A stretch of 52,141 nucleotides of DNA from Sphaeroforma arctica JP610 (Eukaryota; Opisthokonta; Ichthyosporea; Ichthyophonida): assembly GCF_001186125.1 (NCBI RefSeq), contig NW_014040391.1, positions 9,938 to 62,078 of the forward strand, in the 5' to 3' direction. Positions within the stretch are counted from its first letter, which is position 1. Each line of letters starts with the position of its first letter. The notes under the pieces were generated by a model. That model was not told where the DNA came from and made no database searches. It worked only from the letters and a program-made list of their open reading frames with translations. Positions 35,101 through 48,376 of this stretch are shown in pieces. A program made the position numbers and the translations under genes.

Positions 35101-37887
35101 GTGGTGGTCTATAACAGCATGAAAAGGATATGAAGTAGGCATTATTGCTATACGAATACAAGGCTCGTCATTTTAGTTGTGTCCTGGATGGTTGGTGCGT
35201 ATTGTTTTTCTCGATAGTGGTGTACGCGTACAACTGTGGCTGTTGGGGAAATGCCTTTCATATTTTATTGATCAGTGTGTATCCATAAAAGCTCGATCGC
35301 TTGACATCAATAATTGCAACCACACTGTAGTGAAAGTTTAGCAGAGCTGCTCAGGATGGGAAAGAAAGGCAGGTCAGAAATGAGCACCTGTTACAATGTG
35401 TAACGACATACTTGCATATCAAAATGGTGACTTGGCTCAGACCCATTCAAAACATATATATACTGGTCGATCTGTATCAGTATGCACATGTGACTGTGGC
35501 AGTGAATTCACGTCTACACATAGTCCTATCTACAGGCTTGTATCCTCTCATGCTATATATATGTGTGTGTGTGTGTGTATTATATGTATATACATATATG
35601 GTATATGGTATATGGTATACTGTTATGCATACTTGATCTCACCTATAGTCAGTCACACTGTTAGTGTATACGGATTGGAATGGTGTGGAAAGTAGAATTT
35701 TGTACAATGATTACGCACACATTTATATATGTCAACACTTTTCACACATCATATACATACAAAATACATTCGACAAAGCTTGCAAAGTCAACACGGAACA
35801 CTGAGCACTGCGATATCTAATACAAAATACTTACAACATCAAATCTCTCCCGCATACGTTTGTAAATACTGTACTTACAACTAACCCATCCCTCACACAT
35901 ATGTACTTCATGTATTCAAACAGCCCTGGAGGTTGCTGCAGGGGGTCGCCTGTACAATGTAGTCATTGACTCGCAAGAGACGGGTGCTAAGCTGCTTAAA
36001 CGTGGTCGTCTGCGCCATCGCGTGACGTTCATTCCGCTCAATCGCATTGCCGCACGAACAATCACACCACAGCAACTACAACGGGCCAAGCAGCTAGTGG
36101 GTGTGTGCGTGTTATGAGCACGTGGGTTGGTAGGGTTTGTAGTGTGATGATACTGTAAGTATGTGTGTGTCACACCACGAGAGAGTCACAGAGCCGACCA
36201 ATTAGTCGGTATGTGCGTGCTGCAAGCATGCAGACTGTAACGTTTGCAGTGCGCATGCAAGGGTAATGGCATGGGTTCAGGATGTGTGTATGTGTGTGTC
36301 TCCTCTCAACAGCTGTATAGGGTGGATCAGCTAGTTTAATTGGTGGTACCATACATGCGGGTCGCTGGGCTGAGTTCAATGTTTTGATAAAACTAGGGGG
36401 GGAGGCTATTTGTGGTGTGTACGTGGCGTTAATTGTTACGTTATGAACTGTTTCTTTCTTGCGACACCGTCATGTGTGTATAGAGGGAAGTGTGTGGTAT
36501 GTTGTAGAGAAATTGCCGTATTCCTTTGAGCTGGTTCTGAATATGTATTGGAGTGCATAATGTGCAGAGTGTAAGGCACTACAAGTGCTACGATCGAAGC
36601 AGCGATATGGAAGGCGCATATGAAAGATTCTAGTCTAGGCAGATATAGAAGGTCTGACTGCGCTCTGTTACCGGCTGTTTGTGCTCCTGTCCATAGTAGT
36701 GCCTGTGGGTATGCGACGTGTCTATCGTATGGTTGTGCACGGCGTAGACATACCTCGGGTGGTATATATCGTTCATGTTGTTTCTGTAAACGTGTTGCAT
36801 CTATGTACATCTCATTGGTTTGTGGCTCCTCTGTTGTTTGTATACTTTTCATGACTATCCCATTCTTCGTCACAATATCTCTCGAACAAAATTCACGAGA
36901 AATTGTAGAAAAAACAACTTAAATGGATCCAAAAACGATGTATATTAGAAAGTGGTGGCGGGAATACAGAACACGCCATCATCTCTCCCTTTCCCTTCTG
37001 CTTGCGGAACCAGGTGTGGAGAATGCCGAACTCGCACTAACATTAGTGGGATATCCCAAAGACATTGAGAAGGCCATGCAGTACGTGTTTGGGACGACAA
37101 TTGTCTGCACCAGCGCTCAGGCTGCTCAGAAAGTGACATATGACAGGGTATGTCAAGTATGCATACTGACGAATTACCATTGAACGTATATGCAAGTATG
37201 TATATATGTGGGCATGTAGTAAAGTGTTTGTTCTGTCTCACTTGCACTTATATGCTCTTTCACATGTACACAGAAAATCGATTGCCGATGTGAATGCGTG
37301 GGTATACTTTTAAATTTATTTGTGCATTGACTTTGTCCACGCTTGCATATAAACCACCGGTTCATTTCGCACATAATTCGTGCTCTGGCTTTGTTTACAC
37401 ACGCATACAAGTCATGTATACAGTTTCTACTACTCCAATCGACCAGTCCTGCGCACCCCTTGAGCCTCGGATGAATAATCTCCATGTGCGGTTTGTTCTT
37501 TCATTTGTTCATGACTGTTAATGTGATACACTTGTCCCATTTATTGACAGGATGTTCGCACTCGTTGCGTCACACTGGACGGTGACGTATACGAACCCTC
37601 GGGCACTCTGTCTGGTAGGTGTACTGTACAATATCCATGTCACGTTTATGCGTTGGTACGTTAGATCTGAGTAGACGTGGCACCATTTAACGAGTACTTT
37701 TTTGACAGTAAACGACTGTCGTGGGGCTGATAGTGCAGATGTGCACCTGGGACCCATTGTTTTGCTATGGAATCGCTCGTGCAATGGGAGATGGATATAT
37801 TTTCATATATTGACTTAATTCTGAGTCTAATGAGTGTCCGCATAGAAACAGTTGCATAGTTTTATGGAGTTTCATATGTATATGTCG

Positions 37888-37936
<49 letters not shown>

Positions 37937-38342
37937 CATGTATATATATATGTGTGTGTGTGTCTGTGTGTGTGTGTGTGTACATGTATGTATATATATG
38001 TATTTATGTATATAGATATATATGTGTGTGTGTGAGAGAGAGAGAGTGTGTGTGTGTGTACATATATGTGTATAAATATATATATATGTGTGTGTGTACA
38101 TGTATGTGTATGTGTATGTGTGTATATATCTATATCTATATCTATATCTATTTCCATATATTGACATAATTCTGAGTCTAATGAGTGTCCGTAGTTATAT
38201 GGAGTTTCATATGTATATGTCGATATATATATGTGTGTGTGTGTGTGTGTGTATACATGTATATATATACATATACATATATTCATATATAAATATCTAT
38301 ACATACATATATATATACATATCTATATAACTATATATATAC

Positions 38343-38375
<33 letters not shown>

Positions 38376-38441
38376 AGTACATGTATGTATATAAACATAT
38401 GTATGTATCTATATATATATGTGTGTGTGTGTACATGTTTG

Positions 38442-38472
<31 letters not shown>

Positions 38473-41400
38473 ACATGTATGTATATATATATATGTGTGT
38501 GTGTATTAACGAGTGATTTTCACCATCTTTACTGTCTCGTGCAGTGTGCATAGCACGAGCTAACGCGTTTTCACAATACCAGCGAGTCCTCTGGCACTAT
38601 AAGTGTCTGGATTTTGGATTCCCTAGAGTGATATCAACATACTATTATCACAGGTACTTCTAATAGACTAAGGCTTGTATATTGATATTAATCATATCTA
38701 TAACCAAATATAATGCTGCTTTTGTTGCGGGTGTCATCTATGGCAACACTTCGTACGAACGACAGGCGGGTCCAATAGAAACAAAAGCTCAGTACTGCAA
38801 AGGTTGCAGAAGCTCAACCAGGCTGAGGAGGAATTCACACAGGCGGCACGAGAACTCGCAGATTTGGACGTATGTACTGGTTAAACATTTGTGGGATTAT
38901 TGGGAAAGCGTGTGCCGTCTACTATACGTTGGTTTAGGATTCACACGAGTGTATGTTTATAAACCTCGTGTAGTTTACTATACGCAGGTATCGTGGGTAG
39001 CTTATCCCGTTAAATCCTTTTCTTGGTTTCTTACCTCGGTGGTTTGCTTCACAACTCAACTGCATGCAGGCCAAACTGGAGATGTGCACGCAGCAGAAGA
39101 CCCATTACTCCGAAACAGCGGCTGCTTTGAAGAACCTGCAGTACCAGTACGATGTATGTATACCTCCACACCAAGCAAGTCGTGGGAGGTGGAGTGTGTA
39201 CTATTAGATATACATGGGAAGCCTTGTGTGAGAATTCATTGTCCCAGTCACCACATACACGTGCTTACAACATAACCATTTCAAGCTGGTATATAAAAAC
39301 TTTGGTACGTGAAGGTATCATGTATTTTGCAGATATGTGTAATTGATGATGGCACGCTACGCTGTGCACCTTGCATAGTGTGATTTTCTGGCGTGAAATA
39401 CATTTCAACCATTCCCAGCTCAATGTACAAAGTTGCAAGCACGCAACAAAGTGCCCATTACATATAATCCGACATAGAAAGTATATATACATTCACTACG
39501 ATGTTTCTCAATCTTCTATCGCACCTGATGTTCTCCGTGTGAAGTTGCTGGACAAGACCATCCGTAGCAGTCCCCACGGCGCACTGATCCAAGAGGTGGC
39601 GGACCTCGAGAAGGCCATTGCCGACCACACCGAAGCCATACAGCACGCCACGCACCAGCTCAAGGTGAGTGATCAAACCCTGGCACCCTTGGGTTGTGTA
39701 TTTATTTATGGTGTTTGATTTTGTAGGTAATCTGCCATTCGTGATGTGTATCTATGAATGGTGCGTGATGTTGTAGGTAAGCTGCTAAAAGTGTTGTGTA
39801 TTCGTCGCTAGTGTGGGATGTTCTAATGTAGTAGCACTTCCATGGGTGATTGTGTTTAGTCTTACCGATGGTGTGGTTGGTAGGGTTCAGATGCAGTTCA
39901 TCGTATTGCGAAGTACTCTAAGATCATTGACGGCCGGAGATGATGTCCGTTTGCAGAGCGATGGAATAAATTGTTGCTCAAAAGCTTTCATTCCGATTAA
40001 CTTCGTATTTGCGACAATTGCTTCTACTTTACGACATTCATCTAAATTCGAAATGGACGCACGGCATAGACGGCTGCAGCACGCATTGAGGAAGTGGAGA
40101 AGGAGCGCAAAGCTTTTGTCAACAGCCGCGAGAGCCAGACAGAGAAAATGGAAAAGCTTCTGGCGCTGCAGAGGAAGGCGAGTCAAAAGGCCACGCAGAA
40201 GTTCAAGGTGAGACTCGTGAAGTGGCCACGATACTCAACATGGAGGGGAAGGTGTGAAGGGGACACTTCTTTCCCTGGCATTGTAATGTGACTGTGGGAC
40301 GAGGGCATAGAGTTAAGCGTGGATTATATTTTATTTGTATTCCTGTATAAACGCGTATTCAGAATCTGTTGGCCCAATTGTTTTGGTTTGGCACCTGCAA
40401 TTAGAGTTAAGCGTTCAGAGATGTGTGCACACACGATCCCTTTAGCCTGTTAATGTCACTTTTGTCTGTACTTTCCAGGCGCATAAAGAGGTGATAGACG
40501 GTTTGGAATTGGAGCTGCAGCAAATGAGCAACGATCACGAAGGCTTCGATGCGCAAAAGGCTGATCTAAAGGCCTCTGTCGAAAAGGCAAAGGCTAACCT
40601 GACGGCGCGGCAGCAAAAGTTGCTACAAATCGAGGTATGTGCAAGCTGCTGGTTCATGTGGTGGCATCGATGTTGTATCCCTAAGCCACTGAAGGTCCAT
40701 ACTGAGTGGTAGTTTTGTATATACGTGTGGTTTGTTGTGTCCTCTCTCCAGAGTAAAGATAGTCATATAACGCTGGATGCTCATATAGTCGAGAGTTACC
40801 ATTACATCGTGGATCTATTATTTCTCACAACGACTGACCGCGAAAAATGGTATTACTTTGTTCCAGGGAATTTCATATTTCCATGATTTTATAACTTCAA
40901 TACCAACATACGTTGCAATATTAGGCCAAACTCTGTGGCACGGCTTGAGGCTTGGACCATTAAATGGCAAAAGTCAGTACTTGCGTATCCCAATTTAGGA
41001 GCAGTAGCATTGCGCCGCAAGTACCCTCCATACTTGAGCTAGTAGTGGTTTTACATAGTTCCCGCGGTTTTATTTTACCGACAACTCTACATCAATAGGT
41101 TTGATAAAGCGTTACGGCGAACACCGGACTATAATCGAACCCTTGTTTCCTAATTAAAGTATACTTTGTCAATCCGTTCAGGCTAATTGCATAGTATCAC
41201 GGCTGTATTCCTCACAACGCGTGCTTGGCTTCCAAAGACTGGCTTGATAATCTTATTCTTCTGCACAATCAGGCGGACTATGATTCGGCCAACGAAAGGT
41301 TGCAGAAGAAACGCGAGAAACTCGACGAAACTGATGCGGAGATGAAGAAGGTGTGCATATGGCTGTGTGGTTCTGGTCGCAAATCGTCTTGTAACTAAGA

Positions 41401-44400
41401 CGGGTATCGTGAATCGTTTATAGCCGCGTGTGCATACGTACGTATGGTAGCGTCTATCAGCTCGTGCGCAAATCGCCCGTGGCAAAACTCAACAATAACA
41501 ACTCAACTAATTGTCTGTTAAGGATTGACATGAATTCACGAACGAAACACTGACTTTACTTCAGCACCCCATGTATACTCGGGTTGGCCGCATCTCGTAC
41601 GTGATTATTGCGTAAATGTGACCTGTGTGCAGGCTCAGTTGTTCCGTTTCCTGTCCGCTGCATGTCATTAGTTCTGTGGTATATGCACCCAAGGGATTTA
41701 TCCGTGATCTCTGTTTGTTCCTGGAGTCAATTGAAAGACAATGCCTTCAGTGTCCGTCAATGTATTTAAAATGTAGTCTTCCACCATGCATGCATATTCT
41801 ATTGGTACGTACCACATATCACTATGTATCTAAATCACATGAAACACCTATCAATATGTACCTAAATCACACGTACAACGTATTATACTGTGCCAAATTC
41901 AGATGGCTGCCACAAAGGCCAAAGTTGAGAAGGAGCAGGGCGATCTGGAGATTGAGAACAAGACGGCGATGCATAGGAAAAGCCGAATGCAGAGTGAACT
42001 CAAGGACCAGGCTGACAGGTGGGTCTACTGTATGTGTGTCTGTGTTATGTTGTCATTGTACAATATATGCTCACACCACTACTGTATGTGTGTCTGTGTT
42101 ATGTTGTCATTGCACAATATATGCTTACGCCACTACTGTATGTGTGTCTGTGTTATGTTGTCATTGCACAATATATGCTTACGCCACTACTGTATGTGTG
42201 TCTGTGTTATGTTGTCATTGAACAAGATAGGCGTACAACAGGTGGATCCACTATATGTATGTCTGTTATGTTGTCATTGCACAATATATGCTTACGCCAG
42301 CTAGTATTCGTATTTCTTGTTCTGTTTTTACGTCTGGGTTTATCCTTTGGCCGTATTCTATTTTTGGTAGATGTTTGGCTGACTCTAAACTTGAAGATTT
42401 TTCCATAGCATCCAAAAAGGGGAGGTGATTGTGCCTCTTTGTAATTTTTTATAACGTATCATTGTATTGTTTATGTGTGTACCTGTGTCTATTTCTATTC
42501 CAACCTGTGCTGGTATTTTTCTGTGGCTAAGACATTGTATGAACTATACAACAGACCATAGGCCTCTTTTTATTGCAGTGTCTCCCTTGTGTATCCCACC
42601 ACCCGTAGCAATGTCTGTGTCTGTATCGTGTGCTAGTCACAATGCCTGCATAGTCCTGTGCACGCCAGAAGCCGATCATACGTTCCTTGACGGTTGTACT
42701 CTCGAGTACTCCTGATATCGTATTCCTTTCATAGGCATCTACTTTGTGGCCATCCGTACGCATAGCCTGGTCCTGACACGCTTTGTCTGTCTGTCCACGT
42801 CTTTTGATTTGAGTCACGCCATCTATAGCTCTCTGGTTTTAAAGCTCCTGTGATTGTATAGTGCTTGTGGTCAACCGATTTTGTGCATGGCACCTGCCAC
42901 TAGGAAGGGCTCGGACAGTAAGAATACAACACCGGATTCGTACTGACTGAAAGTCTGCTTGAATTTATGGCCTCCTGACCTCTACAGTGTTAAGCACCTG
43001 TTGCTAAGCAACGTATGGATCACGAAGGAAGAACATCTCTTCGGCAATCCCGGCACAACATATGATTTCCAGAATGGACAGGACCCTCATGAAAGCGAAG
43101 TGGAGTTACAACGACTGAAGGCTATGCAGGAGGGGCTCAAGGGGCAAGTTAATATGGAGGTACGCTGGTAACCCAACAGACCTGTGTTTAATTTTGTGCT
43201 TGTGTTTTTGTGTGTGTGTGCGAGAGGGAGAGAACTGAGTGAGTGTGTTATTATATATTTTTGGTATAGGATTACGCATATACTGGTGATGCATGTTGTA
43301 TAGGTATGGAGCACATGTCCGTGCATACTCCTGTGTTTTTCTTTGTAAGAGTAGTTTGTATGTGAGGATGTGAATAGGTCTATGTATGTTTCTACGCAAG
43401 ACTGTTTGAGATCTCAGTTTGGAGTTTAGTTCGGTCCGGATGTACCACCATTTACACGTGTTTTCGTGTTTGAAGCTGAGATGCGAAAAGGCGACGTCAC
43501 GAACGTGTCACTCGACATTCACGCGCCTCTAAGAGCCCAATTAGAAGGCTAGTCATTCTGCAGCTCACACATTCGTCGGCTATAGCTGTCGCGTGAGAGG
43601 TCTGAATGTGAGACATTGACTTGCAGAAACCTAGCCTGCTATCCTTGCACTGGTATCCTAATATTTGTTTGGGGGGATAGTGACCATAGAGTATGCGCTG
43701 AAGCTTGCTGAACGAACAAAACAACTCTAGCAGCCGCAATGAGAAGTGCACTGTGATGAGAGTCGGATGCCAAGGCGACACCTTGATCACTATCGCCACC
43801 CCTTGAATACAATACGTTTTCTCATCGTATCCTGTGACAAATCGATGTACTACATGGCATATCGATAGCCTTGATTTGAGTGGTGCTGTGCCACCCTACA
43901 CATGGTCATGCGTTGGATGTGTACTCACTGTGCGTGGCGAGAAGTTTGGCCCGAAACGCATCCATTTGCGGCTGGCGTAGCGCGCGAATTGAATGTAAAG
44001 GGCTGGCCCCCTGTCACTAGCGAGGCACAGCAGTGTGTGTAAAACTCGCACAAAACGTCTTCATGTGGAGAGTCTGGCACTGTTAAAGACATCCGTCTGT
44101 TCCTATAGTATCAGTTCGCACAGTACACACACAGCCATGTGTATCCGTGTTCGTTGGCACGGGACTTAGATCAGACCTTATCTCGATGGATTGTGAGCGT
44201 TGTAACGTTACCGTGTATGAACCGAGTGCCGTGAGGATCCTGTTTCCACAATCGATGTGTGTATATACAAACCACGTGTTCGGAAATGAGCAGATCTTAC
44301 GCTCCCAGCATTCTGGTGCGTTGTGTTGCGTCCGTTCACGGACGTTGTGTCGACCCAAACGGCTCACTCAACCTCTGAACCGATCTGATCTGTGCTATGG

Positions 44401-46534
44401 GAAAACGGCGTCGCGTGCGGAAAGTCTCTGAGGTCGCAGAAGGTACTGACTCTGATACACATGGCGCAGCAACGCGTTGATCCGGTCATGCTACGAGAGG
44501 TCAGGTGCCTGTTAACTGAGCTATGTGATTCTCTGTATGGCTGGACTGCTGTATTGCAACCCACCATGAGTTGACTTCTTAGTTGAGAACTTGTCCTTGT
44601 GGATTCAAGTAAACTGGTGGAGATATTCTCATTCCGAGTCAATTTCTGGGACAGGATTAAGAATGGCTTTGTCTGATGTCGTGATTGTATACGAATCCTA
44701 ATGTGGATCCATTGAAGATGAATGCAGAGTCGAATTGCATCACAGGAGGCTTTCCTTGGTATATTTACACTCACGCAAGCAGCCTAGTGAGTTATGCTGT
44801 AACTCAGCAACATACCGCCAGTACTGGTTTAGATAGCTGTGGGCTCCTCTATTCTAGGAGTCTCAACAATATCTTTGATTGGCTGCTGTTTGATGACTTC
44901 TACCAACACGCAGCGGGTGTTACAACGCAAGTGTGATATATAAAATGTCAGACATCAACGCCAACAAGATGGTTGGAGGAGGGAGGGGGGGTCGTAATTA
45001 GGTTTGCAGCTGCCGATGATTCTTACCACTTTCTGTGACCAATTGTGCGTTGCGCATTATAACTCTGTTCTCCTCTCCACTACTCACAGTGCATTAAGTA
45101 GACAGCGTATAAACACACCTCATCCTGCACAGCTGACAAAATCATCAACTCCCAACCATCACTTTCCAACCATCAAACGCATCACTTCTCTCTACTACTC
45201 TCTTTGCTGACGTATCAGGCCATGCGGATGCTTGACGAACTTGCCAATGAGCACAAGGACTTGCTGAAGAAACGGGACATTGTGGAGATAGACAAGAAGA
45301 AGATCATTGCATCCATCCAAGACCTCGACAAAAAGAAGGACGAGCAACTCAAGGTGACGATTGGCAAGGTCAACAAGGACTTTGGCAGCATATTCTCCGT
45401 GCTCTTGCCTGGCACCTCGGTAGGAAGCTATTGATGCTAAAGCTTTAGTGTTGGTGTATACTTCGACCCGTACATGTGTGTTGTGTGTCAGTTGAGTGTA
45501 CCGTCGGCTATGCACTCGGGTCATCATGCGCATGTCATCACGACATAGTGTACTTGATTTGTTTATTTTCCGTAACGGTTTCATTCGCATTCAGACACCG
45601 CCGCTCTCACTTTGCATTTCCTTACTCTACCATCGCTACCATCACTCACTCTCAGGCCAAACTAGCCCCACCCGAGGGACTGTCGGTGCTTGACGGCTTG
45701 GAAGTCAAGGTGGCATTTGGACAGACATGGAAGGAATCCCTGACTGAGCTGAGTGGAGGGCAACGGTCTCTCATCGCGTTGTCGCTGATCCTGTCACTGC
45801 TGATGTTCAAGCCTGCGCCCATGTACATTCTGGATGAGATCGATGCCGCACTGGACCTTTCACACACACAGAACATCGGCAATATGCTACGCACGCACTT
45901 TTCACAGTCGCAGTTCATTGTTGTGTCGTTAAAGGTATGTGTATTTATGTCAACGGTATATCTGTGGATGTACGTATGTAGCGGTCAACACTTTCTTTCT
46001 ATGAATACACGCATATGTGTGTGCATGTCAACGCACGTAGTGCTTTCTGCTTTCAGTCTATATTTATTTTTAGTCCGTATATATGTGAATATATCCTCGG
46101 TATGAGTACGTTGGTGGAGAACGCTGTAGATTTTTGCCATCAAAACAAACATTTATCAGGCCAAACAAACTCGAAATCATCTAATGCAGGTGAGGGATTC
46201 CGAAAAGTGCCTTTCAATAACGAATCATTTCTATTTCCGGATATCCCTTTCCTAGTCACAACAAATCTGAAACCCCGATATTTCTAACCCCCTGTACGTA
46301 CAGGAGGGAATGTTTGACAATGCCAACTGTCTGTTCCGAGTGCGGTTCCTTGAAGGGTCGTCCACCGTCACACGGTACGTGCAAGACCCGCATGGCAAGA
46401 ATGCGCAGAGCGAAGAGGGTGCAACCGGTCCTAACAGGGGGAAACAGGGCAGGACATCCAAGGGTACTAAAAATAGCATAGGCGCATTGGATGCTGCCAG
46501 TTCTAGCAGGCCGCTGATGTCACGTAATGTTTGA
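28320..46534 (+). CDS. SMC2: SMC2, condensin core ATPase, complete, 25 exons
   Basis: SMC2 pairs with SMC4 in condensin to compact mitotic chromosomes. Exons: 28320-28637, 30278-30415, 30710-30844, 31089-31226, 32008-32148, 32571-32720, 33097-33187, 33590-33760, 33924-34087, 34661-34777, 35028-35082, 35924-36100, 37014-37147, 37551-37614, 38766-38869, 39070-39153, 39545-39664, 40070-40207, 40479-40634, 41273-41350, 41903-42018, 42988-43159, 45219-45419, 45656-45934, 46304-46534. Phases agree throughout and give 1223 residues (human about 1197). Walker A is GLNGSGKS (32-39), the hinge about 520-665 (ends PSGTLSGG), the signature LSGGQR (1086-1091) and Walker [12 protein letters not shown] (DE at 1114-1115), with coiled coils between. 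The C-terminus (after RYVQDPHG) is a Ser/Gly-rich tail unlike the animal one. Eighteen of 24 introns are phase 0. Acceptors of the exons at 39545 (GTGAAG) and 40070 (GCATAG) are weak. The 2-kb intron 43160-45218 shows no recognisable gene. Confidence 0.96.
28945..29260. repeat. (TA)n/(GT)n microsatellites in SMC2 intron 1
   Basis: Long TA tracts with short interruptions and a (GT)n segment near 29173-29200, inside the 1.6-kb first intron. The rest of that intron shows nothing recognisable. Confidence 0.95.
32245..32340. repeat. 22-bp minisatellite in SMC2 intron 5
   Basis: Between four and five copies of GATGTGTGTCTGAATTAAAA plus GC, about 100 bases after the donor at 32149. Confidence 0.9.
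37881..38510. repeat. Large TA/GT microsatellite block in SMC2 intron 14
   Basis: Alternating (TA)n, (GT)n and mixed tracts. An imperfect copy of the lead-in sequence (TTGAC.TAATTCTGAGTCTAATGAGTGTCCG plus GTTTCATATGTATATGTCGA words) occurs at about 37810-37890 and again at 38160-38225, so the block grew by a larger duplication of roughly 350 bases. Confidence 0.9.
39690..39835. repeat. Donor-proximal repeat with AG/GTAA junctions
   Basis: Two to three imperfect copies of a unit of about 55 bases containing TTGTGTAT, GGTG.GTGAT and TTGTAGGTAA. It starts about 25-30 bases after the donor of the exon ending 39664. Each of the first two copies contains a 3' splice-site-like TTGTAG directly joined to a 5' splice-site-like GTAATC or GTAAGC. 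Confidence 0.75.
42024..42300. repeat. 54-bp minisatellite at an SMC2 donor
   Basis: About five copies of a 54-bp unit (CTGTATGTGTGTCTGTGTTA, then TGTTGTCATTGCACAATATA and so on). It begins at the donor after the exon ending 42018. The last copy, near 42236, even repeats the exon/donor junction itself (AACAGGTGGATCC against GACAGGTGGGTCT). As 54 is a multiple of three, it yields a spurious Cys-rich open frame. Confidence 0.93.
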
Positions 46535-46830
46535 GAACATACACCCGGTTCAACGAATGGAGATTGCAGGTATAAGTCCATCACAGATGTGTGTGTAGAG
46601 ACACTCCAGCACGAAGCACTGAGAGATAGTACGCATACATGGACACCCATATGGGCAGATCTGGTCGTGCACTTCGGCAACTGTGTGAGATTTGAGGGTT
46701 CGAGTGTACAAGCCTAGCAAACAGACCCCAAAAAGCTCACCCACGTCATTGTGGACTTTGCAATGTCCACATATAGGAGATACATAAACGAAGACGACCT
46801 AGAATATTGTTACTAACCAATGAGAGTGGT

Positions 46831-46836
46831 AATAAA
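46831..46836 (+). terminator. Possible poly(A) signal of SMC2
   Basis: AATAAA about 300 bases beyond the SMC2 stop. No closer match was noticed. Confidence 0.4.
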
Positions 46837-47798
46837 ATAGATAAACGCAACTGCGAATCACAGTAGGCATGGCTCGTGTAGGAAGACCACCCGCCCCCAA
46901 AATCTCAACAACAACAAAACAGCCCTGCCCTGGATTGAGACGTGTATACTGATGTCTGCTGAGAAGTGCGTCTGACTTCACCATATACCCAAACACCGAA
47001 AGAATGGTCTGTCGCGCCGCAGTTGAAGGATTTGTAAACTTGGTTTAGAGGAGGCAATGACCCGTTACTGTGGGCTTGGTGCGTTGAAAAGTGGAGCGAG
47101 GTCTCCGGTATGCTTGCTAGCCTAATTAATTCGAAAGCATCTGAGAATAAACTAAAGATTCGAAACGTAAAAGGATTTTTTGAAGTGTAATGTTTCATAA
47201 TTCTAATATTCTCTCACTCCGTACTAGTATTACTGCCATCACTCCCGCTTTCCATGTAGACCAGAGTTACCTTTCAATGCATACTATTTGGAATACATAT
47301 GTATACGTTCAGTACCCACGCACAAAGATCTGCGCTGTCTACCAGCACATCACACACAGACGCATGATGTGTATGGTAGAATCTTGATAGTAAGAACACA
47401 GACGATCTGCCGGCACTTTCCTTCTATCGTAGATTACGAAGCACCCACTCCCTTGAACTCCAAACGCCTTTCACGCTTTCCATACTCTAAACTAAACCCT
47501 AAACCCTAAAACCTGCAATGCGCCTGTTTAAGTTTTCCTGTGCTGGTATGTTGAAGCCATGGGCCTGCGCGGGAGTGACGTTATGTCGGGACGACTTTAC
47601 CACAAAGAAATGTGCCCCATTGGCTGTTGGATGGGACCATAACAACTACGGACCCACTTTGGCTTCGTTCTGTTGATTCGCTCCATCCCACTTCATCACA
47701 TATCAGGTGAACTCAACCCCAGTATAATGCTTCCTAAACCTGCAAAGGTAGTCAAAGTGATATGCGATACTCATTCCTACTTTTAATGTCTCTGTGTG
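46837..47798. other. Convergent intergenic region, no gene recognised
   Basis: Lies between convergent SMC2 and the CFAP36-like gene. It holds a telomere-like run (CTAAACCCTAAACCCTAAAA, about 47491-47512) and a 52-codon open frame at 47518-47676 without family signal. Confidence 0.5.
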
Positions 47799-48273
47799 CT
47801 AAAACGGATCTTCAGGTGGTGGTGGGTCTGCCAAAAGAGGAGCAATCTCTTCCGCACACAATAACCCTACATTGCCGTTGGTAGTGCCCCTGTGTTTGTG
47901 TACCGTATCTATGCGTTCGTGCGCTTCATCCGAGTCGCTGCCATCACTGACACGATCTCTTTCGGCGTCTTGTGTGTCTGTGCTTTCGTCTCCAGCTATA
48001 CTCTGCGCATGCCCACGTGCTTCCTCTGCTGCCCCCTGTGCATGCGTGGGTGTTACACTTGATGTATGCTTTGCGACTTGTTCTCCATTGCTGTGCCTTG
48101 TACTGATACCCCATGGGCCTTGTAAGTCAGAACCCAAATCGTGCGCATAGTCCGAGTCGTATTCGGCAGATGTGGACGCCCACAGTTCCTCTTGATCCCG
48201 TGCTATCAGTTCTGTGTGCGAATGCCATGCCCGGGTGGTAAATGATAATAAATTGTATGTATACACGTGTATC

Positions 48274-48335
<62 letters not shown>

Positions 48336-48336
48336 C

Positions 48337-48376
<40 letters not shown>

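Noticed and set aside
41904-42408. Cys-rich open frames with MCVCVMLSL repeats
   Set aside because: They arise from the 54-bp minisatellite in an SMC2 intron, whose unit is a multiple of three.
43497-44774. Several 90-136 residue open frames in the 2-kb SMC2 intron
   Set aside because: No recognisable domain, no coding-like codon use and no agreement between neighbouring frames; I could not show a mobile element there.
47518-47676. 52-codon open frame starting MRLFKFSC
   Set aside because: Short, with no family signal, next to a telomere-like repeat; it could be chance.
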